This document shows positions 22,603 through 33,562 of a stretch of 64,000 bases of DNA, in pieces. Positions within the stretch are counted from its first letter, which is position 1, and each line of letters opens with the position of its first letter. A model generated the notes under the pieces. The model was not told the origin of the DNA. It searched no databases and saw only the letters and a program-made list of their open reading frames with translations. Source of the DNA: Hydractinia symbiolongicarpus (lineage: Eukaryota; Cnidaria; Hydrozoa; Anthoathecata; Hydractiniidae); contig NC_079882.1 of assembly GCF_029227915.1 (NCBI RefSeq), forward strand, positions 3,224,001 to 3,288,000, written 5' to 3'. The translations under genes were made by a program, and so were the position numbers.

Positions 22603-23603
22603 CAATTAGCACATTTTAAGAAATTCGTATTTACCAAATAACCTAAGATCCAGTCCTAAGTCCACTCTGAACATTAACAAGTTCAAGATGTGTGAATCTA
22701 ATATAGAATGAACCTACGCAATTACTTTTGGTGGCGAACTTCGAAATTCGTTGTCTTGTCCCAACATATTGTGAGCCTTGGGAACGAGGTTGGCCTCTAA
22801 ACTCTTCCCTTCTGATTGAAATAACCACTATATACAGGAGAATGAAGCTAGTGCCATTTAATTAAAAATAACTATGTATTTAAACTTGTGGTTGTAATTT
22901 GTCGCATTAACTTCTGGTGAAAACTTTTTTTACATTTTACATCACTTTTTACATTGCTGTAGCTCACTAAAGCCATATGTAAATTAAGTTATAACATTCT
23001 TCCTAATGTTAGTATCAGAAGGTTTAACGTCATTAGGGTATATCAATGTCATTAAATAAATGTTTATTTTATTAATGAAAAGACTCATACTGCAGTAGTC
23101 GCAACACTAGCATAAATTTGGATACATAATCCCAGCTACAAATAAAGAACGTTAATATGAAGAAATCATTTATGTGTAAGTTTGCTCCTGGTTTTTAAAA
23201 AATTAGCAGCATAACTTCGATTTGCATTTCTCTTTTTTTTTGATTCTGTTGAGTTATATTCTTGCATACATACATCCTGTTGATGCAAATGGTGACAAGA
23301 CAGATAAGCCCAAGTGTTTTCTGCAGAAAAATACGATATTGCCCTAAAAGTTGTGTTTTTAAAATCGATTTTTGTAAATTTAGAACACGGAAATGCATGC
23401 AAATCAAAAGAATAGAATAGATAGATTTGGAATTACAAAAGTGTGAAAAATGAAATGTAATAAAACTTAGTAACGGAAACGTTGAATATGTAACAAACAT
23501 TGAGAAAAATAACAACATTATTTTCTTCACATATTCTATTGAGCTTTTGGCTCTTCTAGAGCCATGATCACAACATTACAAAACTTTTCTGTCTAAAACA
23601 AGT
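22603..23603. other. No gene seen; MITE remnant
   Basis: A CAACCTCGTT-type right end (CTTGGGAACGAGGTTGGC) ends at about 22794, with a weak left end at about 22737. The rest is AT-rich. The minus-strand open frames at 23166-23530 are low complexity, lie next to the Penelope-like remnant and lack any domain. Confidence 0.4.
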
Positions 23604-24463
23604 TTATAAGGTTATTGACAATTCCCTTGCTGATAAATTATTTAAATAATATAAAGGTGCAGATGTAATCATACGATTAAGTACAGGCTTCTCTTTAAAA
23701 ATAAAGAGGCTCTCCTTTATCTCAAGTAAATAATTGAGTGCATCAGATGACAAAACAGTAAAATTATTGCCGCCAGCCGTGTGTGACGACATAAGTAAGT
23801 GTTCGCTAACCGCAGATGGTTGTTGCGTAGCGACCCTCTTACCAGTGAGATGCGAAAATCCTAGATTTTCTGAAGATCTTATTTTCAAGTGCCGTATTGT
23901 CTTACCAATATAAGTAGCGTTGCAGCCATTACACGAAAATTTGTATACAACTCTTGAAAGAAAAGACCTAGGAAGTTTATCTTTGAAGCGAAACACAGGC
24001 GACAATCTTAATGATGACTTAAAACAACCTGTAATGAACAGCATTGTAGCTGTTTACGAAAAAGTTTCCTAAGGCGTGTTCTAGCTTATAAGGAAACTGT
24101 ACCTAAGTAAGGCAAAACAATAAGAACCTTTTTCTTAGGAATATCGAAACAGTAGGCAGGAGCAGGAGGAACGTATAGCTTGTTAAGAAATCTTTCAACA
24201 CATGTATCAACGAAAATAACAGGATAACCATTCTTAGATAGTGTATCCTTAAGAAACTTAACTTCGAGGTGAAATCTAGAAAAATCCGCAGTGAAACGGA
24301 AGCAGCGGAACATTAAAGAATATACCAAACTATATTTGTATGACAGCGGTATGAAGCAAGTAAAATTAGTATACACGCCACTAAAAGTGGGCTTTCTATA
24401 AAGAAGAATGAAATGTAAACAAACACGAAAAAGTTGCAAAACAGTAGTGAACATATCTACCAC
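23604..24463 (-). pseudogene. Penelope-like retroelement remnant with GIY-YIG endonuclease
   Basis: On the minus strand, 24463 down to 24086 reads LYRKPTFSGVYTNFTCFIPL, then NGYPVIFVDTCVERFLNKLY: the post-catalytic RT (thumb-side) segment typical of Penelope-like elements. After an in-frame stop and one frameshift, 24044 down to 23604 reads FRFKDKLPRSF, then VYKFSCNGCNATYIGKTIRH, then a Glu-containing LKIRSSE segment: the Cys-linked GIY-YIG nuclease domain of these elements. The RT catalytic core is missing, so the copy is 5'-truncated, as is usual, and inactive. The type (Neptune- or Penelope-group) is not assigned. It sits between ATP23 and the TSR gene. Confidence 0.88.
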
Positions 24464-25321
24464 ACTGTACTTTGAACAAAATTTAATTTCAACAAGCTAA
24501 TGACAATGTTATAGGTTTATAGATGCATTCCTTGGTTTTCATTTTCAGCAGTAAGTTGTTTTAGCTCTGCCATCTAACATTTCTTTCTCGTAAAGATAGT
24601 GTTTCGAATAAAGCAGAAGGCATTAATTAACTCTCAATAATAATTTAAAACCTCAACGACATTTTTGTGACAAGAAATCCACAGGAAAATACCTCCCCCA
24701 GCAAACTCTAGCATTTTCTTCTTGTTACGAAAATACCAGAGTTAAAGAGTTTACCACTTAAATGTAAATGTCACGCAGGAATTTATCTATTTTAAAGGAA
24801 GAAACTTTTGCAGGCAAAAAGTTTCGCGAGATCAAAAAAGACTAACAAAAATTGCTTATTATTCACTTCATAAACTTAACAAAAAAACTAAAACAAAAAC
24901 GGATTCTCTTAGAAAAACCAAACATGTTTCGATACACTCAGTGTGTGAACATAATTAAAAAAATATTTTGTGAGATAAGAGCAAATATTTTACAACTAGA
25001 GACACCTCGTGCATCCTTAGACAAAAAGAAGTAGTGTCATGGCGACATTTATCTCTCTTGCTCTCATTTATGCGGGAGAAGTAAAACGACACCAATCAAA
25101 GATAGGATATATAACACTTGAAATCAAAGTAAAAAATCGTAAGCATTGTATTAATAATCAATAAAATACATCGATATTGGTGTTCTGTTACCTGTTTAAG
25201 GTGTAACCTGATCAAAAAATATTTGAGGAGATTTTGACCATTAGTAAAAGACAAATTATTGTTGTTCAAATATACATTTCAATGTATTTTTAAATTTAAA
25301 ACATGCGCGGGTTAATGATAT
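24464..25321. other. No gene seen
   Basis: AT-rich sequence next to the Penelope-like remnant. It could include more decayed element sequence, but no RT motif is readable on the minus strand. Confidence 0.4.
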
Positions 25322-25940
25322 TTAAGGTGGTTTACAAAGACAAAACCTCGCTTTAAAAATCGGTTTCAGTTAATCACTAGGTAATACTAATGCCGGCATC
25401 CACAGAAGAAATTGTAAAGCATGTGTGCTTCGCGTGGATTCCGAACTTAAACGGCAAAAAACTTGTTTAAGGATTATTTTATGGACATACTTGACTTGTG
25501 GATCGACAAAAGATGTACGGCAGCACTATTTCAACCTAAAAAGCACCAAATACCTAAGACCTTAAGTCTTAAGTCTAATTGACGAGGAGTAAACTCGGAG
25601 GATGCATCGTTAGGACAGCTTTCTGATTGGGTGCGGAACACCACATTTATTATTCATAACTGTCATAAATTGTCTGAGGAGTCCCTAAAGTATCACCCAG
25701 CTATTTCAAAGCATTAAACATCGACGGAGGGGCAAGAAAGCTGTCTAAAAATGCAAAAATGGTTGCTATGGGCGTTTCTATGCACTTATTATGCGGTTGG
25801 TTGGAAAAAGTGCCAGATTGCGCAATTAAAACCGAAATTTGTCATAAGCACTACTTGGCACTAAGATGAATTTGCTGTCAGAAAACAGTTAAAAGACAAT
25901 TCTTGAAATTTAGACATTATTTGTTGGTAAACCACCTTAA
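25322..25940. mobile_element. TTAA-flanked non-autonomous DNA transposon
   Basis: TTAA at 25322-25325 and 25937-25940 flank a 611-bp body. The body starts GGTGGTTTACAAA and ends TTGGTAAACCACC, giving terminal inverted repeats of about 13 bp with one mismatch. TTAA duplication is the hallmark of piggyBac and Kolobok-type elements. No transposase frame is present. Confidence 0.75.
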
Positions 25941-26885
25941 GTAGAAAGTTGAGAAATCTACTTTTATGGTAGCCAGGTAAACTCTCCTCTTGCTATGCTT
26001 TATGTGTAGAAGAGAGGGAGATTTTTTGTTACTTTTAGAACAGTTTTTAGAAAAATTTTAAAATTCGAGGGTTTCGAGGGTTTTTGAGGAGGCGTAGCAA
26101 CCTTGAGGACCTCAATTGTGTCAATTAACTTCAGACAATAATTAGTCAGAATTTAAGACTTTTAATTTTTTTTCAATCTTCTTGCAGTTATAACAGGGCG
26201 CCACAATGTACATATTTCCATATAAAGTTACTACAGTTATTTTGTATAAAAATTGGACAGAAATATTTCTTTTACAATGTGTACCCTCTATGATACAGAA
26301 TATACACTTTGGACCGATTATAACATTCCGAGACTTTTTATCATTAATCAACGTCATGTCAAGCTTAACTACGAAGAAAACTTAAGTTTTTGGTTAAAGA
26401 GATTTTATTATTATATCACCAACAAAGTAGGAACGTTCTAGTAAACAAATAAATGTCGCAAATACGACATACGAGTGACGTAAGTAGATAGAGGTGTTCT
26501 TGTTTTGGCATGACGCATGAACGACGGGGGTAGAGAAAGGTACATTTATTTTCGATTACTCAATAATAAAACAAACCTCGGACCCAACCAGACCTTATTC
26601 TCCTCATAGAAAACTTAGAAGTCCTGGGAACGACGTTATTATAATACAAGGCTTTCGTTAGGGCAGGTGATATCATTGTTTCACAGGCTAGCCATACCAC
26701 GTGTAGTAACGTATAATTTATAAACTGATTATACCCAATATGTTTTGTTGTCAAATACTTCTCAAGCACAAGTCAAATAATGTGTCGCTACGACGAATAG
26801 AAATTATTTCAAAAACCATGTAAATATGTATTTTGAAATCACTGATAATTTTGAAACAACAACTTTATGGTAAATATAATTTTGT
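25941..26885. other. No gene seen; MITE remnant
   Basis: At about 26574-26640, AACCTCGGACCCA and GTCCTGGGAACGACGTT form a decayed CAACCTCGTT-family copy. Nothing else is recognised; apparent open frames lack family motifs. Confidence 0.35.
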
Positions 26886-27077
26886 TTAACATCCAGCTGG
26901 ACAAACAGTGTAATAAATACACTTTGTTTTGGATCCGTTTCCCCTTCTATAAGAAGGCGTTGTCGTTGCTTTGCTTGCAATATTCATTTCCAATTTGTAT
27001 TTGTATGACAAAGGTTCTATAACTTCATTCATAAAGAAGAAGAAGAAATTGAAGTAAAAGCAGAGAAGTATTTTCAT
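26886..27077 (-). CDS. Possible small secreted Cys-containing peptide precursor
   Basis: A minus-strand frame from ATG 27077 to TAA 26886 encodes 63 residues. The N-terminus, MKILLCFYFNFFFFF, is strongly hydrophobic and could be a signal peptide. A linker leads to a dibasic RR site and then an 18-residue tail ending KTKCIYYTVCPAGC. That layout resembles a processed peptide precursor, but three Cys is odd and no homologue is recalled. The start lies only 42 bp from the ATG of the divergent TSR gene, so their transcripts would overlap; it may simply be chance in TSR 5' sequence. Confidence 0.3.
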   Translation of the reverse strand: MKILLCFYFNFFFFFMNEVIEPLSYKYKLEMNIASKATTTPSYRRGNGSKTKCIYYTVCPAGC

Positions 27078-27119
27078 TGAGAGAAAAACTTCAAAACGCA
27101 TAAACGAACCAAGCAAATC

Positions 27120-30100
27120 ATGGAAAAAGTCGTATTATTATTTCTTCTGTTTGGTGAGTCATGATATTTTCCATTGAAATCACTAACTGGGGGAATTTTT
27201 GAGTAATTCAAATGGATGCTAAACTACATTTAGTAAAAAAGGTCATTCAAACTTGTACATGGGTCGCGGTGGGGGATGAGGTGCTTTGGCACGCTGTTTT
27301 TCCTCTAGATAATTATTTCGCTTTTAATAAATTTTTTTAAAGTGAAAAAGAAACTGTTTAGCGTCTCAGAGAATTTTTAAAGTGGAAAAATTCTTTTTTG
27401 TCCAACCATACCCCTCTCTTGTCGTAATAACCTGCTCTACTGTATTTAATCCCACCCTTCCCACATAAATTAAAACCCATAATGATACGAATATTTTTAT
27501 TTTTTAGGACTAACTTACGGTGAAAAAAAATGCGTACCTGCAATTAAGAGTGGCTGTGTACAGAAAATAGGAGAGAATGTTTTAGAAACTTTACTCGTTA
27601 GCTTTAGAGACGGATCAAGCGAAAGTATAGAGTGGACAAATTTTGACAAAAGCGTGCAAAGGTAAGTGTTAGAAAAAAACTCAAGCTAAAAGAAATTACA
27701 TTGTTAGATTTGAGAAATTTATAAGCAAACACCTAGCCCTCAGAAACAACTCAGGTAGTCTGAAATTTCTAACACTGTTAAAAAAAAATTGGTTACCCTT
27801 TTACAACGGTTCTTCTTTAAAGTTTAAAATGAGCCCAGATGCCAAATATGCTTCCGGAAATCCAAAATATACACGATTTTGTCTTTTATCATTAAAGCTG
27901 CATACTGGCCGTCCGCTGAACATTAGTGAAGTTAGGTACCAAAAGAAATCAATTGAATATCTTAGGGCCGAAATCGCAATTAGTCGTTAGCAAACGAAGC
28001 TAAAATAAAAAAGGAGGTTGCTTATAACACGACAAAAACTTGGCTAAATGTCACCTTCGTACCCTTTGGATGATCGTCTTTTACAATGCTACAACTTCGT
28101 TGCCAGGTCAATTTGCCTTTGGCAAAGAGACATAGACGTAATAGCAGTTCAGGGACTAAGAGAAACTGAAGGATAACAATACGAACTTTTAACTACTGAG
28201 TACTATTTTTGTATCTTCCATAGTTTGATATGCAAATGTGCACAAAAAGCTGCAAAAGAAAACTACGAAGTGTTTGGCGTACAATACTATGGAGAATGTT
28301 GGGGTTCAAAGAAAAGTATGAGAAATATTGCAAGACATTTTAAGCCTTCTTCCACTTGTATTGATGGTTCCTACAAGCAATGTGATGAGAAAAGTGGTGG
28401 TAAATGCGTGGGAACACAGGATTCTACGTACATATATACGATAGGTAGGTTGGGAATTCTGTGACAAAGATTTCCTGCTTCTTCTGGTTTCGCCTGATTT
28501 TTAGTTCACACATAAACGAAAAATAAAATTGATGGCTTAACAGCTTGGGTTTTGTGAAGATCATATTAATTTCTTCCGTATTTAATAAATGTGGTGTAAT
28601 GTGAGAGGGTGATATACAACCTCGTTCCCAGCGCCTGTCGTCTTTTCGCGATGTCAAAAAAGACAAGATGCCGAGGTTAGGTGATATAATGAGCATTAAC
28701 AAAAATTAAATTTCGATATTATAGCATAAAGTCGAAACTACTAGGTAGTCTTTCCTACCGTCTGTTTTTCTCACTTTTTCAAATAATCCTGTTGTTAGTA
28801 CTGACTAGGTAGATAGATTCTCTTCGGTAAAGAATAGGTGATGAAACAAATTTTTGTTTATTTTCAGTTCTTGCCATATAACGAATAAAACGCTTTTTTA
28901 GGTGCGACAGATAAAATTGACGGTGGGTATAGTGATTGGACAACATGGTCCACCTGCTCGGCAACATGCGGCAAAGGATACCAAGATCGATATCGTTTGT
29001 GTAACGATCCATCACCGAAAAATGGCGGTGAAAGTTGTGAAGAGAATGGCGAACCGGAGCAAGTTCGAAAGTGTGAAATAGCTCGTTGTGGACGTAAGAT
29101 TTTTTTATATAAATAAAAATACACATTCTCATCCACCCTCATTCCCAGGGATTTTTACTATAACAAGAGAAAAGGCAAAAACCTCTGGAAACGAAAGTGG
29201 TTCTCATCATATCAGAACTTTAGCTTCGTTTTCATAACGTGGTGTATAATTTATATCTTACAAATGTTAAACCTTCTAAGTTAGATAATTTCATCCCCAA
29301 TTTTCTGCTGAATACAATTTGAAAAATTTTTGTAAATATTTGTAGATTTGGTCTGTTCTTTTAGCTGCAGGGTACACGACTGCGACATGCTCGGCTACTG
29401 ATACTACATACTACACCAAAGTTGCTACCGAAGTTGAATTGACTCCCTCAACACCTTTTTGTGCAGTGTTAGTAAATGCTCTCGTGCCTAGCAGTAAAAA
29501 ATATACCGTCTCCGTTCAAGTGTACAGTAATGAGGAATACAGTCAAGCACGAATTGGATTAATGTTCAACGTAAAAGATTTGAAAAATTATGATTTTATA
29601 TACCTCCAGTAAGTAGATCATAAAGTGACTTTAACCCTGTTTGCTAAACCTTTTCAATTTTTTTAGTATTTTGATATATTTTTGTAATGTTCAAAATTCT
29701 TAAGTGTAAAGTAAACATAAAACACTGAAGTGGGCATCTTGTGTAAACAATCAATCAGAAGTTTTTCAAGGTTTTTCTCAGGGAACAGATTTATATACTT
29801 AATATTTTTCAGGTCACCTGTTATTTTTTGTGGGTTTTAGGGTTATAAGGTCCAGCAAACACCCTGATTGAGTTTATAAGGAAAGAAGGAAGCAATCTTG
29901 GCCATATTTTTGCAAAAGTTGACTTTAAAATTAACTTTAAAATGAGATGTAAACAACAGACTGATGAACTCAAGTAAATCCATTCAACAAATTATTTGCT
30001 CAAAATTGGTGAAACTTTAAAAAACAGAGAATATAGTAGAAAAAAAAAATTAAATTCAGTGCCTTTTGGATCTCGTGCTTCCAAAAAATCTGCATGAATT

Positions 30101-30531
30101 AATTCTGTATGAATGTATAACAGCTATTTTACTCCATATGGTCTTGAATGTACGCGCATGTACAGTAATCTGCAAGTTCCGTTAACTTTTGTCTACACTG
30201 ACAAGACTTCTATGGAAGCGGCAATAAAAAAAAACTTTTGTTTTTTAGTTTTAGATCTGACTTTTATTGCTACACGACTGGATCAGTTAGAAATGGATTA
30301 GAAGATTGGAGAAATAAAAAATCTGATCAATGTAACCGGGGTTTTAAAGAATACCAGTGGACCCAACTAAAGTTAGTTGTAGCCGAGTCATCGGCAACGT
30401 TAACAGCCGACGGCTTACTAATTCTAACCTGGCGACCACTATCAAGTGTAACAGGACGAGCTGGTGTTTTAATCAGAAATGATTTTAAACGCCACGAAGT
30501 TTTTTTTAAAGATTTCAAAATACAAGCCTGA
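27120..30531 (+). CDS. Secreted thrombospondin type-1 repeat protein with lectin-like C-terminal domain
   Basis: Exons: 27120-27153, 27508-27661, 28224-28444, 28902-29093, 29365-29608, 30249-30531; all GT/AG with matching phases, 375 residues. Exon 1 encodes a signal-peptide core (MEKVVLLFLLF). Exons 2-3 encode a Cys-rich domain with FGVQYYGECWGS and CVGTQ, a pattern I recall from secreted cnidarian and other invertebrate proteins next to TSRs. Exon 4 is one complete TSR (YSDWTTWSTCSATCGKGYQ with six Cys). Exons 5-6 encode a domain with IGLMFNVKDLKNYDFIYL and RAGVLIRNDF, resembling a concanavalin/laminin-G-like beta sandwich. The likely place is extracellular matrix, mucus or adhesion; the ligand is unknown. 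An AATAAA overlaps the stop codon. Confidence 0.88.
28608..28688. mobile_element. CAACCTCGTT-family MITE with exact 9-bp target duplication
   Basis: The body, 28617-28679 (63 bp), starts CAACCTCGTTCCCAGCGCC and ends GATGCCGAGGTTA. Both sides carry GGTGATATA (28608-28616 and 28680-28688). This is the cleanest copy for defining the ends of the family. It lies in a TSR-gene intron. Confidence 0.85.
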
Positions 30532-30860
30532 ATAAATATTTTTTTAATCGGATATTAAATAAATTGTAGCATTTGTAGTATTTTTTAATTTTAAGTACAT
30601 GAAAAATTCTTTGCATGAAAAAAAATCAAGTAGAACAAAGGAAATATTTAAAAGGATTTTTAACTTGTGCTAAGTGTTAATTCCATTCATTTTTATTTAT
30701 TTATTTATTTTGCAGATCTTCTTTCGCGGAAGCTATCGATAGTAAAAATAAATATAATAAAAAAAATTATTCAACTTGATTTTTATATTTCAAAATATCC
30801 TTTACAAAGTTATGTACATAATAAATACAATAGATAAATATATAAATTACCACTAGTGAA

Positions 30861-32703
30861 TCACCCATGGATAAATGACTCGTGTCTGTAAAAATAAAAA
30901 TGGAAAAATATGCTCGAGTAACCACAATCAAACTGAAGCCACAATGTTTAATATATAGGAAAGGTACATTGGGACTTATCTCGTCTGTCCCATTTTTTAG
31001 ACCATATGGTAACCGATGGGTCACTATTACAACAGACGTGACCTAATATTAAAACATTTTGGACTATTTGGGAAGTAACTGAAAATGATGATAAGTTGTG
31101 AAATTTCAACCCTTATGTGTCAGACGTTATTTCCAAAACGTCCCTTGGCTCGAAATAGGATTAAGACATAAAAAACAACCTATTACTTCCCTAGTTATCT
31201 TGGTCCCGCCCGTTTTCCTAAATTTACCTTTGGAAAGTCCATATCGTTGCAGCTGACAATAAAACCTCCAGTGAGACCATGATGAACAAAATTGCGCATA
31301 ATATAACTTCTGCTCTCAATCTAAGAAAAAGAATTACTAAAAAAAATCCAAGCAACATTAACATTATACATTATATGTTAAATATCACCTTAGACCGTTA
31401 TTTTGCAAGTCGCGTATTTAATGTATTTTATGTTGATTTATATTTTCATATGTAAGATTTTATTTGATGAATAGTATTTTTTTCTGTTTTGAGTTTTAAT
31501 TAAAATTTAAAGTACAAAATGTAAATTTTGGTTATAAAAGAATAAAAATATTAAAACAGTGGAGGAGAAATTGTTGACCATCTTACACGTATGTTTGCCA
31601 TAACATCATGTACAACTGTGACACTAGTATGGGTAGAGCGAGAATAACAGACCAGATTAACGTTTGCTTTCGTTCACCCAAATTGCCTTTATAACCTAAA
31701 GTGAAAAAGAAATTTTCACTCTAATGGATCAATTGTTTATTTAATATATCAATGAATCGTTCGAAATCCATATCATCGACGATACAGTTAGGTCAAGTTA
31801 GCTACGTGGTACCAGCTGTATGTGGTTGAGATTTTCCATCCTCAATTAAAATTGCCACAGTAAGAAAATGCTAATCATAATAGCAACGTCATGCAGGGTT
31901 CCCACTCATTTTGCAAGTAACTTTTTTAGGATATTTAGGAGGATTTTAGTTGTCTTTTTAGGAGATTTTTCAATAAATGGAGAAAAGGCATAGAAACATT
32001 TAGGAGAATTTGAATTAGTAACAAGGGTATTATAAGTCAGAAAATAAATATTTCTGACTTATATTCCACAAAAAAATCCATAATACAAATAGAGTTTTAT
32101 AAATAGTTGTTCTCTAAAAAATTTAGGAGATGTTTAGGAGTATTTGCTAAAAATCAGGAAATTTTAGGATTATTTAGAAGGATTTAATTTTTTTAGGATT
32201 TTTAGGAGGCGTGGGAACCCTGTCATGGTATCCCACATTAGACAAAATTCTTCGTTTCGAGCCTACAAGGATTTTCCTTTTCCAGCTTGTACAAATATCA
32301 ATTTAAATACATACCGAAAAATAATCGAAAGCCTTCGATAACTGCAATGAAAAACAACAAAATGATCTCCAAAGCAAGTGTACCACCAACATCAGGAAAA
32401 GGTAACATAATGCCTGCAAGCAAAACAAATATAGAATTATTTTCTTACAAAATAACCTGCAGAGTGTTTCCCATAATGACAAGGGATGGTCTTTGGTGGG
32501 TGAATTGAAGGAGACATGAAAACACAAGATCTTAGTAATAATTACGTAAATTTGCAATATAACAACTTAAAGAAGCAGAAATTTACATTCTAATAACATT
32601 CTTCCTTACCTTTGTACACATAAATCAACAATTCACATATCCAGTACAACAAAAAGAAATATACGTTTAAATGCAATAGGATCTGTAGTGGCAGAGATGA
32701 AAG
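30861..32703 (-). CDS. TMEM216: TMEM216/TMEM80-type ciliary transition-zone membrane protein (Transmemb_17 family)
   Basis: Minus-strand exons: 32610-32703, 32315-32413, 31587-31695, 31228-31320, 30861-30885, all GT/AG with matching phases. They encode SSLPLQILLHLNVYFFLLYW, then GIMLPFPDVGGTLALEIILL, then EGFRLFFGYKGN, then LWQTYVLRAEVILC, and a short end RHESFIHG. Four membrane segments and the RLFFG-x-KGN and QTYVLR-x-EVI signatures match human TMEM216 closely, while SSLPLQ recalls TMEM80; paralogue identity is not settled. The family sits in the transition zone at the cilium base, in the MKS/tectonic complex that gates ciliary membrane proteins. The 5' coding exon is unresolved: the first exon here begins in phase 0. 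A 329-bp transposon lies in the intron between 31695 and 32315. Confidence 0.85.
31889..32227. mobile_element. Non-autonomous hAT-like element, 329 bp, 5-bp target duplication
   Basis: The body, 31894-32222, begins CAGGGTTCCCAC and ends GTGGGAACCCTG, exact 12-bp inverted repeats. TCATG flanks it on both sides (31889-31893 and 32223-32227). The inside is packed with TTTAGGA(G) direct repeats. Its ends (CAGGGT, then CCAC) and its 5-bp duplication match the style of the large element at 35394, suggesting a related mobiliser. It sits in an intron of the TMEM216-type gene. Confidence 0.82.
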
Positions 32704-33453
32704 CTAAACCGTAATGTTAAGGCCAATTTATGGTATATGGTAAAAAGTTATGCAAACCAAAATTCTTTGTTGTGCACTACTCAATTCATTTTTATTGCAT
32801 CTTAATAATATATTTTTGCATTAAAAAACTTAGATTTCAGTCCCCATAAATGGAGTTCCATTCTTTTTTACAAGCATAGTTTATTTGAAGCACTTTATGC
32901 ATGGTATGTTTATGATGAAAATTTCTCTTTTTGTGCCAGTTCATCGGGTAATACAACCATTCACATTTTAACAGGTTCAGTTTATTGTTTTCATTAATAT
33001 TGGGAATTTTCATGGGTCTCCCAATTAAACATATTGTCTCGGATGCAAAAACAACTCTCTGAATGTTGATTCTATGTAACGTTGATTATTTTTTTTATCA
33101 TATTTTTTTTAATTGACTGATTTTTAATTGACTTTAGTGATAACTCTATGTTTTATAAAAATATTCATTTTTGTCAGCTTTAAAATATGCTTATCATGCT
33201 TAATTTTGAATAATCTTAGCATAGATAAACTTATAAACTTTATGGTTAGAAAAAGGTGTACAGAAAAATACTTAAACTATCTCATGCAAACTAGAAACAT
33301 ATTTCTTGTAGGTGCAAAAAGGATACATCAACAACCATTCTTCTTCTTCCTGAAAAAAAAGTAGCTTGAGAAAACTTAACAGCAAATTAAGAAAGTTATG
33401 TGGTAAGGTATCATACAAAGAAACAGCAGAAATATACATATTTATCGAGTTAC

Positions 33454-33562
33454 CATAACTAGCATTTGGAGGTGGTACTGGTGCAACATTTATAGGAGAA
33501 GCAGCACCAGTAGTGTTAACTTCTGATGTTGATGGACCAGCATCTTGTTCCGTTGTAGACAT
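33454..33562 (-). CDS. Candidate N-terminal exon of the TMEM216-type gene
   Basis: From ATG 33562 the minus strand encodes STTEQDAGPSTSEVNTTG, then a Pro-rich stretch, ending before a possible donor GTAACT at 33453. A disordered N-terminus would suit the gene, and position and strand fit. However the donor leaves phase 1 while the next certain exon needs phase 0, so an exon is missing or this belongs elsewhere. Confidence 0.35.

Noticed and set aside
23166-23530. Overlapping minus-strand frames near the Penelope-like remnant
   Set aside because: Low-complexity Phe/Ser/Leu composition with no RT or nuclease motif.
28779-29142. Two overlapping minus-strand frames (117 and 92 codons)
   Set aside because: They are antisense to the TSR exon at 28902-29093 and mirror its composition.
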